NCBI GenBank assembly: GCA_020632715.1
Contig: JACKFA010000004.1
Span: 979,818 to 1,043,817, forward strand
DNA length: 64,000 nucleotides
Source: Deltaproteobacteria bacterium
GTDB taxonomy: Bacteria > Myxococcota_A > UBA9042 > PHBI01
Direction of reading: 5' to 3'
The number at the start of each line of letters is the position of its first letter. Within the stretch, counting starts at the first letter, position 1. A program made the translations under genes and the position numbers. Of this stretch, positions 8,601-16,261 are shown piece by piece. Below the pieces are notes generated by a model. It was not told the origin of the DNA and did not search any database. It worked only from the letters and a program-made list of their open reading frames with translations.

Positions 8601-9448
8601 GTCCCCTCGACCTGGAACGAGTTCTCGCCGTCGCCGGTGTCGAAGCCGACGACCGCGGGGACGCAGGGGTTGTCGGGATCGTCGACGGTCGTGTTGTCGT
8701 CGCAGGTGCCGAGCTCGTTCGAGCCGGACGCCTCGCCGACGTACCAGACGAGGTCCTCGTAGCGGTACTCGATGTCGAGGCCCTCGACGACGCCGACCTC
8801 GGGGTCGATGCACACCTCCCCGGCGTTCGACAGGATGACCTGGAACGAGTTCAGCCGGTCGGCCGGGTAGCGCTGGTTGAAGTAGCCGACGTCCTTCCAG
8901 GTCACCATGACCCGCGACCTCGCCGGGTCCTCGCACAGGGTGACCCGCCCCGGGTAGGGGTTCGCGGCGTCGTCGAGCGTGAGGTCGACGTCGCCGAAGT
9001 ACGGGGCGATCGTCGGGCGCTCGAGGCCGGGGATGGCGTCCGGCGTGAACGTCGACACGGGCCCGCCGAACGACAGGTTGCCGTTGATGTTGATCCAGAT
9101 GGTGTCCCAGCGCTGGAACGCGAACGGGAAGCCGCTGTCGGCCTCGCCTTCCTGACCCCAGATCGCCGTGTTGAAGACGTTGTAGGGCAGGCTGCCGTCG
9201 TCACACGAGCCGCCGCCGCCGTCGGTCTGCCCCGACTCGGCGCATGTCGTGTCGAAGAAGCAGTCGCACGACTCGAAGTCCGTGCATGCCGGATCGGGGA
9301 CGCAGAAGACGTTCAGGAACATCTGCGTGATGTCCGTCTCCGTGGCGCCTTCCGGGCACGGGATGAGGTCGGCGGCCGAGGCGACCGGTGCGAGGGCGAG
9401 GAGGCCCACGCCGAGCGCGAGGGCCGAGAGGATGCGGTTCGTTTTCAC
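5660..9448 (-). CDS. large surface protein: NIDO-like region, six PKD-type repeats, six EGF-like repeats, MYXO-CTERM-like anchor
   Basis: The product is 1262 residues from GTG 9448 with a Sec signal peptide cut after VASA (residue about 25). Residues about 60-310 resemble a nidogen-type (NIDO) extracellular domain: FNTAIWGQ, then WDTIWININGNLSFGG. A Cys-rich segment follows. Six PKD/REJ-like repeats of about 90 residues each begin with a PxADAGxDQ-type motif and contain YxWxQTxGP. Six EGF-like calcium-binding repeats follow, each starting DVDECA. The C-terminus has a Gly/Cys motif (GGGGCEGGG), a hydrophobic helix and RQRRRR, the layout of MYXO-CTERM sorting signals. It should be exported and held at or released from the outer surface. 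It is alone in its transcription unit. Confidence 0.9.
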   Translation of the reverse strand: MKTNRILSALALGVGLLALAPVASAADLIPCPEGATETDITQMFLNVFCVPDPACTDFESCDCFFDTTCAESGQTDGGGGSCDDGSLPYNVFNTAIWGQEGEADSGFPFAFQRWDTIWININGNLSFGGPVSTFTPDAIPGLERPTIAPYFGDVDLTLDDAANPYPGRVTLCEDPARSRVMVTWKDVGYFNQRYPADRLNSFQVILSNAGEVCIDPEVGVVEGLDIEYRYEDLVWYVGEASGSNELGTCDDNTTVDDPDNPCVPAVVGFDTGDGENSFQVEGTRTTQVNQVLLAGEGGGAVEPGVYRFRLLAGSALPSICGDGLRDLCEQCDDGEYNGVTCCTDTCENAEVQETCGGGSGSCVIEDPTLVCECEAGYELDDTGYVCVSTVPIADAGPDQDVDQGDAVSLDGSGSSDPRGRPLTYTWTQTAGPTVTLTGADGAAPTFTAPPGANTLTFELEVCNTLGQCATDTVDVAVTGAPTADAGEDADANQGATVTLDGSGSTDPQALPLEYVWTQISGTEVALSDETAAQPTFTAPSAAGDLVFELEVCNDHELCDTDTVTITVIGGPVADAGADASVNEGTAVSLVGGGTDPQGETLSFAWTQTGGPAVTLAGADGSTAMFTAPDGAATLVFQLEVCNESGLCDTDSVTITVIGGTTADAGPDQTVNEGTQVVLDAGGSSDPQGQDLTFTWTQTGGPAVALADGNGTSPTFTAPPGPATLTFEVEVCNEAGLCATDTVTVTVVGSPMADAGEDQLAAEGVTVTLDGSGSLDPQDQSLTYGWTQTSGPEVGLTGGDGAAPTFTAPGGPTTLVFELEVCNQSELCDTDTVTVVVAGSPTANAGPDQTATSGDTVTLDASGSTDPQGQTLTYSWSQTGGPAQTTTGTDTASPTVTAGAPGTVTFTVTVCNESGLCDTDDVVVTIGCPTGYEVVAGEVPACGDVDECADVELNDCDEHATCANSDGSYECTCEDGYTGDGFACDDVDECADVEIDDCDPLTTCTNTDGGFSCTACPDGYVDVNGDGTQCDDVDECADGELNDCDALVACTNTAGGYECGACPDGYVDVNGDGTTCEDVDECADGELNDCDALVACTNTAGGYECGACPDGYADTNGDGTQCDDVDECASDALNDCDALATCSNTPGSYVCGACPDGYTDVNGDGTQCDDVDECAAGLDSCDDNAVCTNTPGSFSCACAEGFEGDGQTCTVVAVQPQDLVLAGGGGCEGGGSGGGGLAGLALGLLAMLGLARQRRRRVVARRG

Positions 9449-9557
9449 GTGGAGCTCGCTCTGGCGGGTCCGCGTCGGGAGACGCGGGCTGGTGGTACCT
9501 TCACGATCCCGATATCGGCCACCTGAGTCAAGCGGGATTACACTGATGTGACGTGCG

Positions 9558-10817
9558 TTATCCGCGGTCGCCGTCTCGCTCCGGGGGAGCGGCGGGCTCC
9601 GCGTCGGGCGCCTCGGGCGCGAGGCGCGCGAGGAGGTCGGCGAGAGCGGCCTCGTGCCCCACGTCGCGCCCTGCGACCTCCGAGAGGAGCCACTTGTGCT
9701 CGAGGAGCTGGCAGTAGCGCTCGGGCGGCTCGACCTCGCCGCCGGCGGCGCGGAGGGCGCGAACGCTCGGGGTGTAGAGGGACTCGAGCCAGTGGAAGGC
9801 GGCGGCGCCGAGGGAGACGCTGCGGTCGCGCAGGTGGCCGAGGGTCGCGCGGAGCTCCTGGATCTCGTTGACCATCTGCTGGGCTTGCTGCTCCTGCACC
9901 TCGAGGCCGGTGAGCGAGTGCAGGAGGCGGCGGTTGAAGCTGCGGTCGGTGACGACGACGCGCAGGCGCAGGCGGTCGCGGCCGCCGTCGTCGTCGGAGG
10001 TCGGCTCGCGGCGCTCGAGGGCGATCTCGCCGACGCTGAAGCCGAGGGCGTTGAGGGCGCGCACGCGCTCGGTGATGCGGTAGCGCTCTTCGGGGCGGAC
10101 CTCCTCGACGCGGCTGACCTCGTGCCAGAGCCGATCGTAGCGCTGTCGGATGTCGGCGGCGAGGTCCCACGCGGGGTAGTCTTCGGGGAGGGCCCCCATG
10201 GCGACGAGGTCGAGGAGGCCGCCGGCGACGTTCTCCTCCATGAGGTCGAGGTCGGCGGCGCGCTCGCCGGGGTCGAGGCGGTCCTTGACGCGCGAGGTCT
10301 CGGCGTCGACGAGGACGGCCTGGAGCGTGCCGGCGTCGCGCAGGAAGAGGGTGTTGAAGAGGGAGCAGTCGCCCCACCAGACGCCCGCGAGGTGGAGCTG
10401 CACGAGGAGGCCGGCCATCGCGTCGAGCAGGTGATCGCGGTAGCGGGAGAGGTCGCTCCGGAGGAAGAGCGAGTGGTAGGGGAGGGAGTACGCGAGGTAG
10501 CGGGTGACGAGGACGCTCTGGGGGCCGTCGTCGGTGACCGCGGTGACGTGGCCGACGGGGGCGACGACGGGGAGCTGGCGGTCCTCCATCTCGCGGAGGA
10601 GCTGGTACTCGTGCTCGGCCTGACCTTCGCCCATGGCCTTCAGGGCGTAGGCGCGGCCGTCGTAGTCGACGAAGACGACGGGGTGGCGGGCCTCGCCGCG
10701 CGGGAGCGACTCGAGGCGGGGCGTGTGGCCCTCCCAGCGGTCGAGCGGGAGGTGCCAGGGGAGGTCGAGGAGGTCGGGGTGACCGGGGCGGAGGTGCGAT
10801 GTCGCGAGGCCGCGCAT
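9558..10817 (-). CDS. DUF4032 protein with kinase-like N-terminal domain
   Basis: The product is 419 residues from ATG 10817. Residues about 20-210 look like an atypical protein-kinase/lipopolysaccharide-kinase fold: YALKAM carries the putative nucleotide-binding Lys, HLAGVWWGDCSLFN is a catalytic-loop-like segment with Asp and Asn, and LVDAETS stands where a metal-binding DFG would be. The C-terminal half matches DUF4032, which is found fused to this kinase-like domain in many bacteria. Helical, charged segments dominate the last 150 residues. The physiological substrate is unknown for the family. The gene is divergent from the esterase gene, so the 105 bp between them should contain both promoters. 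It is not a neighbour by function of the PKD protein gene downstream. Confidence 0.85.
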   Translation of the reverse strand: MRGLATSHLRPGHPDLLDLPWHLPLDRWEGHTPRLESLPRGEARHPVVFVDYDGRAYALKAMGEGQAEHEYQLLREMEDRQLPVVAPVGHVTAVTDDGPQSVLVTRYLAYSLPYHSLFLRSDLSRYRDHLLDAMAGLLVQLHLAGVWWGDCSLFNTLFLRDAGTLQAVLVDAETSRVKDRLDPGERAADLDLMEENVAGGLLDLVAMGALPEDYPAWDLAADIRQRYDRLWHEVSRVEEVRPEERYRITERVRALNALGFSVGEIALERREPTSDDDGGRDRLRLRVVVTDRSFNRRLLHSLTGLEVQEQQAQQMVNEIQELRATLGHLRDRSVSLGAAAFHWLESLYTPSVRALRAAGGEVEPPERYCQLLEHKWLLSEVAGRDVGHEAALADLLARLAPEAPDAEPAAPPERDGDRG

Positions 10818-10922
10818 GGGAGGAGCATAGCGCAGGCAGGTTGCCGCGCGGTTTCCGTGGGGCGACTTCGGCGCGGAGTTTGCTACACCGGCGTGGCGCG
10901 AGGCGCGGCCGGAGGGGCGGAC

Positions 10923-12728
10923 ATGAGGCGATGGGGCGTGGTCGGGGCGGCGGTGGTGGCGTTCGGGGTGGCGGCGTGCAGCGACGGCGGCACCGCGGGG
11001 AGCGTGGACGCGGGGGCGGTGGCCGACACGGGGGCGGACGCCGAGGGCGACGCCGTCCCCGACGCCGGCGCCGAGGACGACGCCGACGCCGACGCCGAAT
11101 CCGACGCCGAATCCGACGCCGACGCCGTCTCCGACGCCGACGCCGTCTCCGACGCCGACACCGCGCCGGACGCCGTCGCCTGCACCTCCTCCGTCACGCC
11201 GTCGCGCGGCGTGGTCATCACGGACCGCGGCGCCGTCGCGGGCGTCGTCTCCGGCGAGCGCGCGGCCTTCCTCGGCGTCCCCTACGCGGCGCCGCCGGTC
11301 GGCGACCTCCGGTTCATGCCGCCCGCGGACGTCGCCTGCTGGGACGACGCGCGCCCCGCCACGGCCTTCGCCGCCCCCTGCATCCAGAAGGACTTCCAGC
11401 AGGGCTCGGCCGAGGCCGACGTCGTCGGCGCGGAGGACTGCCTGTACCTGAACGTCTGGGCGCCCATCGCCACCTCGGGCACGCCGCGGCCGGTGCTGGT
11501 CTTCATCCACGGCGGCGGCCACGTCTCGGGCACGTCGTCGCAGGTGACGCTGAACCAGCGCCTCTACGACGGCGCCGACCTCGGCACGCGCGAGGACGTC
11601 GTCGTCGTCACGCTCGACTACCGCCTCGGCCCCTTCGGCTTCCTCGCGCACCCGGCGCTCGCGGCGCGCGATCCGCGCGGCGTCTCCGGGAACTACGGCC
11701 TCCTCGACCAGATGGCCGCGCTCCGCTGGGTGCAGCGCAACATCGCGGCGTTCGGCGGCGACCCCGCGCGGGTCATGGTCTTCGGCGAGTCCGCGGGCGC
11801 CGTCGACACGCTGATGCTGCTCACGTCGCCGGCCGCGGCGGGGCTCTTCCAGCGGGCGCTGATGCAGTCCGGCGGCGACCAGTCCGCGCCGCTCGCGACC
11901 CGCGAGGAGCAAGGCCAGGCCTACCTCGACACCGTGGGCTGCGGCGGCGCCGCCGACGCGGTCGCGTGCCTCGCCGACCTCTCGCTCGACGACCTCCTCG
12001 CGCCCGTCGTGAGCCCCTTCTCGGGCGGCCTCCTGAGCGCCGATGGCTGGGGCCCGACGATCGACGGGCAGCTCCTCCTCGAGCGCCCCGCGGACGCGCT
12101 CGCCGCCGGGCGCCACAACCACGTCCCGTTCGTCGTGGGAGCGAACGCCGACGAGACCGCGAAGAGCGTCCCGCCGGGCTCCGTGACGCCCGCGAAGGTG
12201 CGCCTCGCCTTCGCGAACGCCGGCGAGCCCTTCACGAGCGAGCTGCTCGCGCTCTACCCGCCGGGCACGACCAACGCCGAGGCCCGCGCGGCGTGGATCC
12301 AGGCGACCACCGACGCGCAGTTCGTGTGCGGCGCCCGGCGCCTCGCGCGCGCGGCCGACGCCGGGCAGGACGAGCCAGTCTGGCGCTACTTCTTCACGCA
12401 GCCGCCGCCGTCCATCGGCGCCGGCGGGGAGACGGGCGCCTTCCACGGGCTCGAGCTCTTCTACGTCTTCGGCGCGGTCGAGCACCTGTTCGGGGGGGCG
12501 GCCGCGGACGACGGCGATCGCGCGGTCGTCGCCGCGATGATGGGCTACTGGGCGCGCTTCGCGGCGGCGGGCGACCCGAACGGCGGCGGGGCCGTCGCGT
12601 GGCCGGAGTACGCTGCAGGCGCGGATCCGTACCTGGAGATCGCCGCCGAGCCCGTCGCCGGCGCGGGGGTCCGGACGGACGCATGCGACGTGTGGGACGC
12701 CATCGCCGCGGCTGCGGCCGGGCGCTGA
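10923..12728 (+). CDS. lipoprotein type-B carboxylesterase
   Basis: The product is 601 residues from ATG 10923, preceded by GGAGGGG. The leader ends in VAAC, a lipobox. Residues about 25-82 form a low-complexity tether of Asp, Ala, Glu and Ser. The catalytic domain then shows type-B carboxylesterase motifs: FLGVPYAAPP, EDCLYLNVW, the oxyanion HGGG in FIHGGGHVSG, and the nucleophile elbow FGESAGAVD. The acidic residue probably lies in ANADET and the His in GAFHGLEL. It would hydrolyse ester bonds of small substrates at the cell surface; the substrate cannot be told from sequence. The Asp-rich tether should hold the domain away from the membrane. Its coding region ends 182 bp before the next gene on the same strand. 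Confidence 0.93.
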   Translation: MRRWGVVGAAVVAFGVAACSDGGTAGSVDAGAVADTGADAEGDAVPDAGAEDDADADAESDAESDADAVSDADAVSDADTAPDAVACTSSVTPSRGVVITDRGAVAGVVSGERAAFLGVPYAAPPVGDLRFMPPADVACWDDARPATAFAAPCIQKDFQQGSAEADVVGAEDCLYLNVWAPIATSGTPRPVLVFIHGGGHVSGTSSQVTLNQRLYDGADLGTREDVVVVTLDYRLGPFGFLAHPALAARDPRGVSGNYGLLDQMAALRWVQRNIAAFGGDPARVMVFGESAGAVDTLMLLTSPAAAGLFQRALMQSGGDQSAPLATREEQGQAYLDTVGCGGAADAVACLADLSLDDLLAPVVSPFSGGLLSADGWGPTIDGQLLLERPADALAAGRHNHVPFVVGANADETAKSVPPGSVTPAKVRLAFANAGEPFTSELLALYPPGTTNAEARAAWIQATTDAQFVCGARRLARAADAGQDEPVWRYFFTQPPPSIGAGGETGAFHGLELFYVFGAVEHLFGGAAADDGDRAVVAAMMGYWARFAAAGDPNGGGAVAWPEYAAGADPYLEIAAEPVAGAGVRTDACDVWDAIAAAAAGR

Positions 12729-12750
12729 GGGGCGCGCGGATACAAAAAGG

Positions 12751-12803
12751 GTGTCTCCGCGCCGAGACGGTGTCTCCTCGGGTTTGTTAACCTCCGGAGA
12801 CAC
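12751..12803. promoter_or_regulatory. cluster of GTGTCTCC repeats, two direct and one inverted
   Basis: GTGTCTCC occurs at 12751-12758 and 12770-12777, and its complement GGAGACAC at 12796-12803, all between the esterase stop and the next start at 12911. The inverted pair could form a hairpin ending the esterase transcript, or the three sites could be an operator. The region around 12737 is A-rich and 12784 is TTGTTAA. Confidence 0.4.
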
Positions 12804-12910
12804 GTCGCAGCCGCCTGACGAGCCGGAGCCATCGGATTCCGGCCGGTTGGCCCGTTGGCCCGCCGCTTGCTCGTCGTGACGGCGTCCACCAACGACCTCC
12901 GGAGGTCCTC

Positions 12911-13939
12911 ATGCGTTCGCTCCTGCGACTCCGCCTCGTGCTGCTCGCGACCCCACTCATCGCCCTCCCCGCCGTCGGGCTCACCGGCGCGCCCGCGGCC
13001 CGCGCGGCCGACGACGACGATGGTGGCGACGCCGTCGTCGAGCCCGAGGACTACGACGACGAGGCCCCGGACGAGGACTACGTCTGGGAGGACGGCGACG
13101 AGCAGGAGGACGGCACGACGACCGACGGGTTCTACCGCCTGCGGACGCGGTCGGGCTTCACGTGGGTCGAGGGCCACTGGGACGGCGGGACCTGGGTCGC
13201 GCCCCACTGGCAGGCGGCGGCGGTCCCGGCCGGGCAGGTGTGGGTGCCCGGGCACCGCGGCCCCGACGGCTACTGGGTGGACGGCCACTTCCGGCCGGTG
13301 GCGCGCGAGGGCTACACGTGGGTCGACGCGGCCATGACCGACGGGGTGTGGGTGAACGGCTACTGGCGCCCGGTGGCGCTCAGGGCGGGGGAGGTCTGGG
13401 TGCCGGGGCACGTGGGGCCAGGCGGCGTCTGGGTGGCCGGGCACTGGCGCGAGTCGGCGAAGGCTGGGCACGTGTGGGTGCCGGGGCACTGGCGGTATGG
13501 GGCGTGGGTGCCGGGGCACTGGCGGCCGACGGTCGAGAAGCCGGGGCAGGTGTGGGTCGCCGGGTACTGGGGGCCGCGCGGCTGGGTCGCGGGCTTCTGG
13601 CGGCCGGCGGCGCGGCCGGGGCACTATTGGGTCGCGTCGCGCTGGGTGAACGGCGCGTGGACGGTGGGGCGCTGGGCGGCCGGAGCGCGCCCGGTGGTGG
13701 CGCGGCGCTACCGCGTGCACCCGGTGGCGTCGATGGTGCGCGCGCACGACAGGCGGCTCTGGCACGCCGGGAAGCGGCAGGAGCGGCGCGGGAAGGCGCA
13801 GCAGCGGCGCGGCGAGGTGATGCAGGGTGTCGGCGAGGCGACGGGCAACAAGCGCCTCGAGAAGAAGGGGGAGCGCGTGGAGCGGCGCGGTGAGCGCAAG
13901 GAGCGCCGCGGCGAGCGGAAGCAGAAGAGGGCGCGCTGA
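12911..13939 (+). CDS. exported tryptophan-rich repeat protein (WVPGHW-type repeats)
   Basis: The product is 342 residues from ATG 12911, with GGAGG six bases before. A signal peptide ends at AARA (about residue 35). An acidic segment rich in Asp, Glu and Tyr spans residues 36-72. Residues 75-255 are about seven repeats of 24-28 residues with paired WV-x-GHW motifs separated by a short turn, like the YXWGXW-type repeats of bacterial exported proteins. The C-terminus is extremely basic: many Lys-Arg and ERRGERK-type repeats over the last 85 residues. This acidic-head, basic-tail layout suggests binding to polyanions, such as nucleic acid or capsule; that is inference. No enzyme motif is seen. 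Confidence 0.82.
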   Translation: MRSLLRLRLVLLATPLIALPAVGLTGAPAARAADDDDGGDAVVEPEDYDDEAPDEDYVWEDGDEQEDGTTTDGFYRLRTRSGFTWVEGHWDGGTWVAPHWQAAAVPAGQVWVPGHRGPDGYWVDGHFRPVAREGYTWVDAAMTDGVWVNGYWRPVALRAGEVWVPGHVGPGGVWVAGHWRESAKAGHVWVPGHWRYGAWVPGHWRPTVEKPGQVWVAGYWGPRGWVAGFWRPAARPGHYWVASRWVNGAWTVGRWAAGARPVVARRYRVHPVASMVRAHDRRLWHAGKRQERRGKAQQRRGEVMQGVGEATGNKRLEKKGERVERRGERKERRGERKQKRAR

Positions 13940-13989
13940 TCACGCGCGAGCGCCGGGAGGGGACGGCGCCCGCGTGATGAGGTAGAAAC

Positions 13990-14018
13990 GACGGCGCGCC
14001 GCGTTTCGGCGCGCCGTC
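13990..14018 (+). other. strong hairpin directly before the DUF350 gene's ribosome site
   Basis: GACGGCGCGCCG and CGGCGCGCCGTC form a twelve-base stem around a short loop containing TTT. It ends one base before the GGAGGAG at 14019-14025 that serves ATG 14029. No T-run follows, so it is not a standard terminator. It might stabilise the mRNA or shape ribosome access. Confidence 0.45.
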
Positions 14019-14028
14019 GGAGGAGCCC

Positions 14029-14985
14029 ATGCCGAGTCCCGCGCCAGGAACGGTCGTCATCGATATCACCGTGGTCGCGCGGACCGCCGCGTTCTTCCTG
14101 GGCTCGGTCGCGCTCGTGGCGGTGACGAAGGTCGCGCGCGACAAGCTGGCGGCGCGGCGCGGGCACAAGCTCCCCGAGCGGGTCGTGCTCGACGACAACG
14201 TCGCCGTCGGCGTCGAGATGGCGGGCTTCTTCCTCGCGATGGTGCTCGGGCTCCTCGGCGGGCTCGTCATCGAGGGGCGCCTCTGGTGGGAGCAGCTCCA
14301 GGACCTGCTCGTGACCTGGGTGGTCGTGTCGGGGGTGCTGCTCGCGAACGATCAGATCGTGTCGCGCTTCGTCCTGCGCGGGCTCGACTGCAACCGGGCC
14401 GTCGCGGAGCAGGCGAACCTCGCGGTCGCCGTGGTGCGGGCCGCCGCGAACGTGGCGACGGCGCTGGTCCTGAGCGGGGCGCTCCACGACGACGCCGACA
14501 TCGGCATGCGCTTCGTCTGGGTCCTCATCGGGCAGGCGGCGCTCATCGGGCTCTCGCTCGGCTACCAGGCGCTCACGCGCTACGACGACGTCGCCGAGGT
14601 GCGGCGGAAGAACGTGGCCGCGGCGTTGCCGATGGCGGGCGTGCTGCTCGCGGTGGCGATCGTCGTCGAGGCGTCGATCCGCGGGACGGTGTTCGTGGCG
14701 GCGAATGCGCTCCCCGACACCGATTTCGTCCTCCCGGTCTCGATCTATGAGCGCGTGGACCGCGTGGCGCAAGCCAGCTTCGGCGCCGACCTCGCGGCGC
14801 TCGTGCTCGAGCTCTCGGTCGCGTCGGTGCTGATCGTCGCGCTGCGCTGGCTCGGCGACAAGCTGCTCCTGCCCGGCGCGAGCTATCACGACGAGATCGC
14901 GCGCGACAAGAACGCCGGCGTCGGCTTCATCGAGGGCGCGACCTACGTCGCCGCCGGCATCGCCGTCGCGTACTTCCTGAACTGA
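14029..14985 (+). CDS. DUF350 membrane protein
   Basis: The product is 318 residues from ATG 14029, with AGGAG four bases before. About eight hydrophobic segments are arranged as two similar four-helix halves. Each half has the DUF350 pattern of a first helix followed by a charged KxxRDKL segment, a conserved NVAVGVEMAGFFLAM-type second helix, and a later helix; compare the second half near DKNAGVGFIEGATYVAAGI. DUF350 (YjfL-type) proteins are inner-membrane proteins of unassigned function often found beside polyamine or potassium-channel genes; no such neighbour is seen here. It is likely translated from its own message or by read-through from the Trp-rich gene 89 bp upstream. Confidence 0.85.
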   Translation: MPSPAPGTVVIDITVVARTAAFFLGSVALVAVTKVARDKLAARRGHKLPERVVLDDNVAVGVEMAGFFLAMVLGLLGGLVIEGRLWWEQLQDLLVTWVVVSGVLLANDQIVSRFVLRGLDCNRAVAEQANLAVAVVRAAANVATALVLSGALHDDADIGMRFVWVLIGQAALIGLSLGYQALTRYDDVAEVRRKNVAAALPMAGVLLAVAIVVEASIRGTVFVAANALPDTDFVLPVSIYERVDRVAQASFGADLAALVLELSVASVLIVALRWLGDKLLLPGASYHDEIARDKNAGVGFIEGATYVAAGIAVAYFLN

Positions 14986-15288
14986 CTGATCGACGACGGC
15001 GACCCAGGGTAGGTGACGGCCCTGCCGAGCAGGGACTCACACCCTCCACCGCGCGTGCGGGCATAACGGTGGCCAGGTGCGAGCGGCACCCCGTCGGGTG
15101 CGCCCGTCGGGCAGGCGACAGAGCAGGGGCCGTGCCAGGCCGCCGACGCGCGCACGGACACCCCGGAGCACAGCCTGGGAGGCGCGTCGGCGGCGCGGAC
15201 GGCGCCCGCCTCCAGCTCGCCCGCTGTCCTCCCGAGAGGAGCGCGGCGGCGGCGGTGTCCTCCCGGGTGGACACCGCGCGGAGCGCGG
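14986..15288. other. intergenic region with no gene seen
   Basis: The region separates convergent genes. Short frames exist on both strands, but they have no ribosome site or recognisable motif. Several short GC-rich inverted repeats are present, none with a T-run. Confidence 0.5.
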
Positions 15289-16251
15289 TCAGAGCGGCGC
15301 GAGCTCGGGGTAGTCGGTCAGGACCTCGTCGCGCATGAGGATGTCGCTCTCGGCGGCCGGGGTCCAGACGACCTCGAAGCCGGCGTGGCGCTCGAGCGGG
15401 ACGGCCTTCAAGGCGGCGACCGCGGCGGCGACGTCGTCGTGGCCGCCGACGGCGGGCGGGAGGTCGATGGGGCCGCCCTGCGCGGCCATCGCGAGCGTGA
15501 CGACGAAGAACTCGGCGATGCCGAACTCGCCGTCCTCGTCGAAGAGCTCGTTCGCCTTGTCGCTGTTGCGCTTCTGCTCCTTGAGCCCGCTCGCGTCGCG
15601 CCGCACGATCTCGCGGTCGAAGTGGCTGCGGGCCTCGCTCGCGATCCGGTTGAAGACGGCCTCGCCCTCGCTCGGGCCGAGCTCCTTGTGCTCCGTCCAG
15701 CCGGCGTAGTGGATGTTGTCGAGCTCGCGCTGCACGCGCTCGAGGACCCCCTGCGCGAGGCGCCAGAGGCCGACGTCCGTGCCCACGTTGGCCGTGCGGA
15801 CGAGCTTCTCGATCTCGTCGCGGAGGCCCACGGTGGATCCCGCGTCGAAGCCGAGCTGCACCTTGGCGACCGAGATGGCCGCGGCCTTCTCGGCGGCCTT
15901 CCGCGCGCGCGCCTGCTGAACGGCGTTCATGATGAAGAACACCACCGCGATCACCGCGATGATGGCGATCATCTGCGGGGTCAGGAAGGCGAAGCCGAAG
16001 CCGCCGCCGCCGCCGCCGTAGTACCCGCCGCCGCTGCGGGAGCCGCCGCTGTAGCCACCGCCGCCGCCGCCGCGGTAGCCGCCGCCGCCGCCGCCGAAGC
16101 CGCCGCCGCCGCTCCGCCGGAAGCCGCCGCCGCTCCCGCCCGAGCGCGCCTCGGCCGTGGGCGGGGAGGGGAGCTCGAGCACCGCGGAGACGGCGACCGG
16201 CGTGATGAGGAGCGCCGCGAGGAGGGAGACGATGCGAAACCGGCGAAACAT
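15289..16251 (-). CDS. DUF1517 membrane protein
   Basis: The product is 320 residues from ATG 16251 (MFRRFRIVSLLAALL); an upstream ATG at 16287 would overlap the previous gene. The order is signal or anchor helix, a Gly/Tyr-rich stretch at residues about 35-90 (GGGGGYRGGGGGGY), one membrane helix (MIAIIAVIAVVFFIM), then a cytoplasmic domain. That domain matches DUF1517: VAKVQLGFDAG, a W-containing middle, and the C-terminal hallmark WTPAAESDILMRDEVL with YPELAPL. The same family occurs in cyanobacteria and plastids. Function is unknown. The Gly-rich stretch comes from GGC/GGT repeats and may be length-variable. Confidence 0.85.
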   Translation of the reverse strand: MFRRFRIVSLLAALLITPVAVSAVLELPSPPTAEARSGGSGGGFRRSGGGGFGGGGGGYRGGGGGGYSGGSRSGGGYYGGGGGGFGFAFLTPQMIAIIAVIAVVFFIMNAVQQARARKAAEKAAAISVAKVQLGFDAGSTVGLRDEIEKLVRTANVGTDVGLWRLAQGVLERVQRELDNIHYAGWTEHKELGPSEGEAVFNRIASEARSHFDREIVRRDASGLKEQKRNSDKANELFDEDGEFGIAEFFVVTLAMAAQGGPIDLPPAVGGHDDVAAAVAALKAVPLERHAGFEVVWTPAAESDILMRDEVLTDYPELAPL

Positions 16252-16261
16252 GGTCGCAAGC

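Noticed and set aside
9523..9531. TTGACT on the minus strand as promoter of the PKD/EGF protein gene
   Set aside because: No acceptable -10 box at 16-18 bases; kept out for lack of support.
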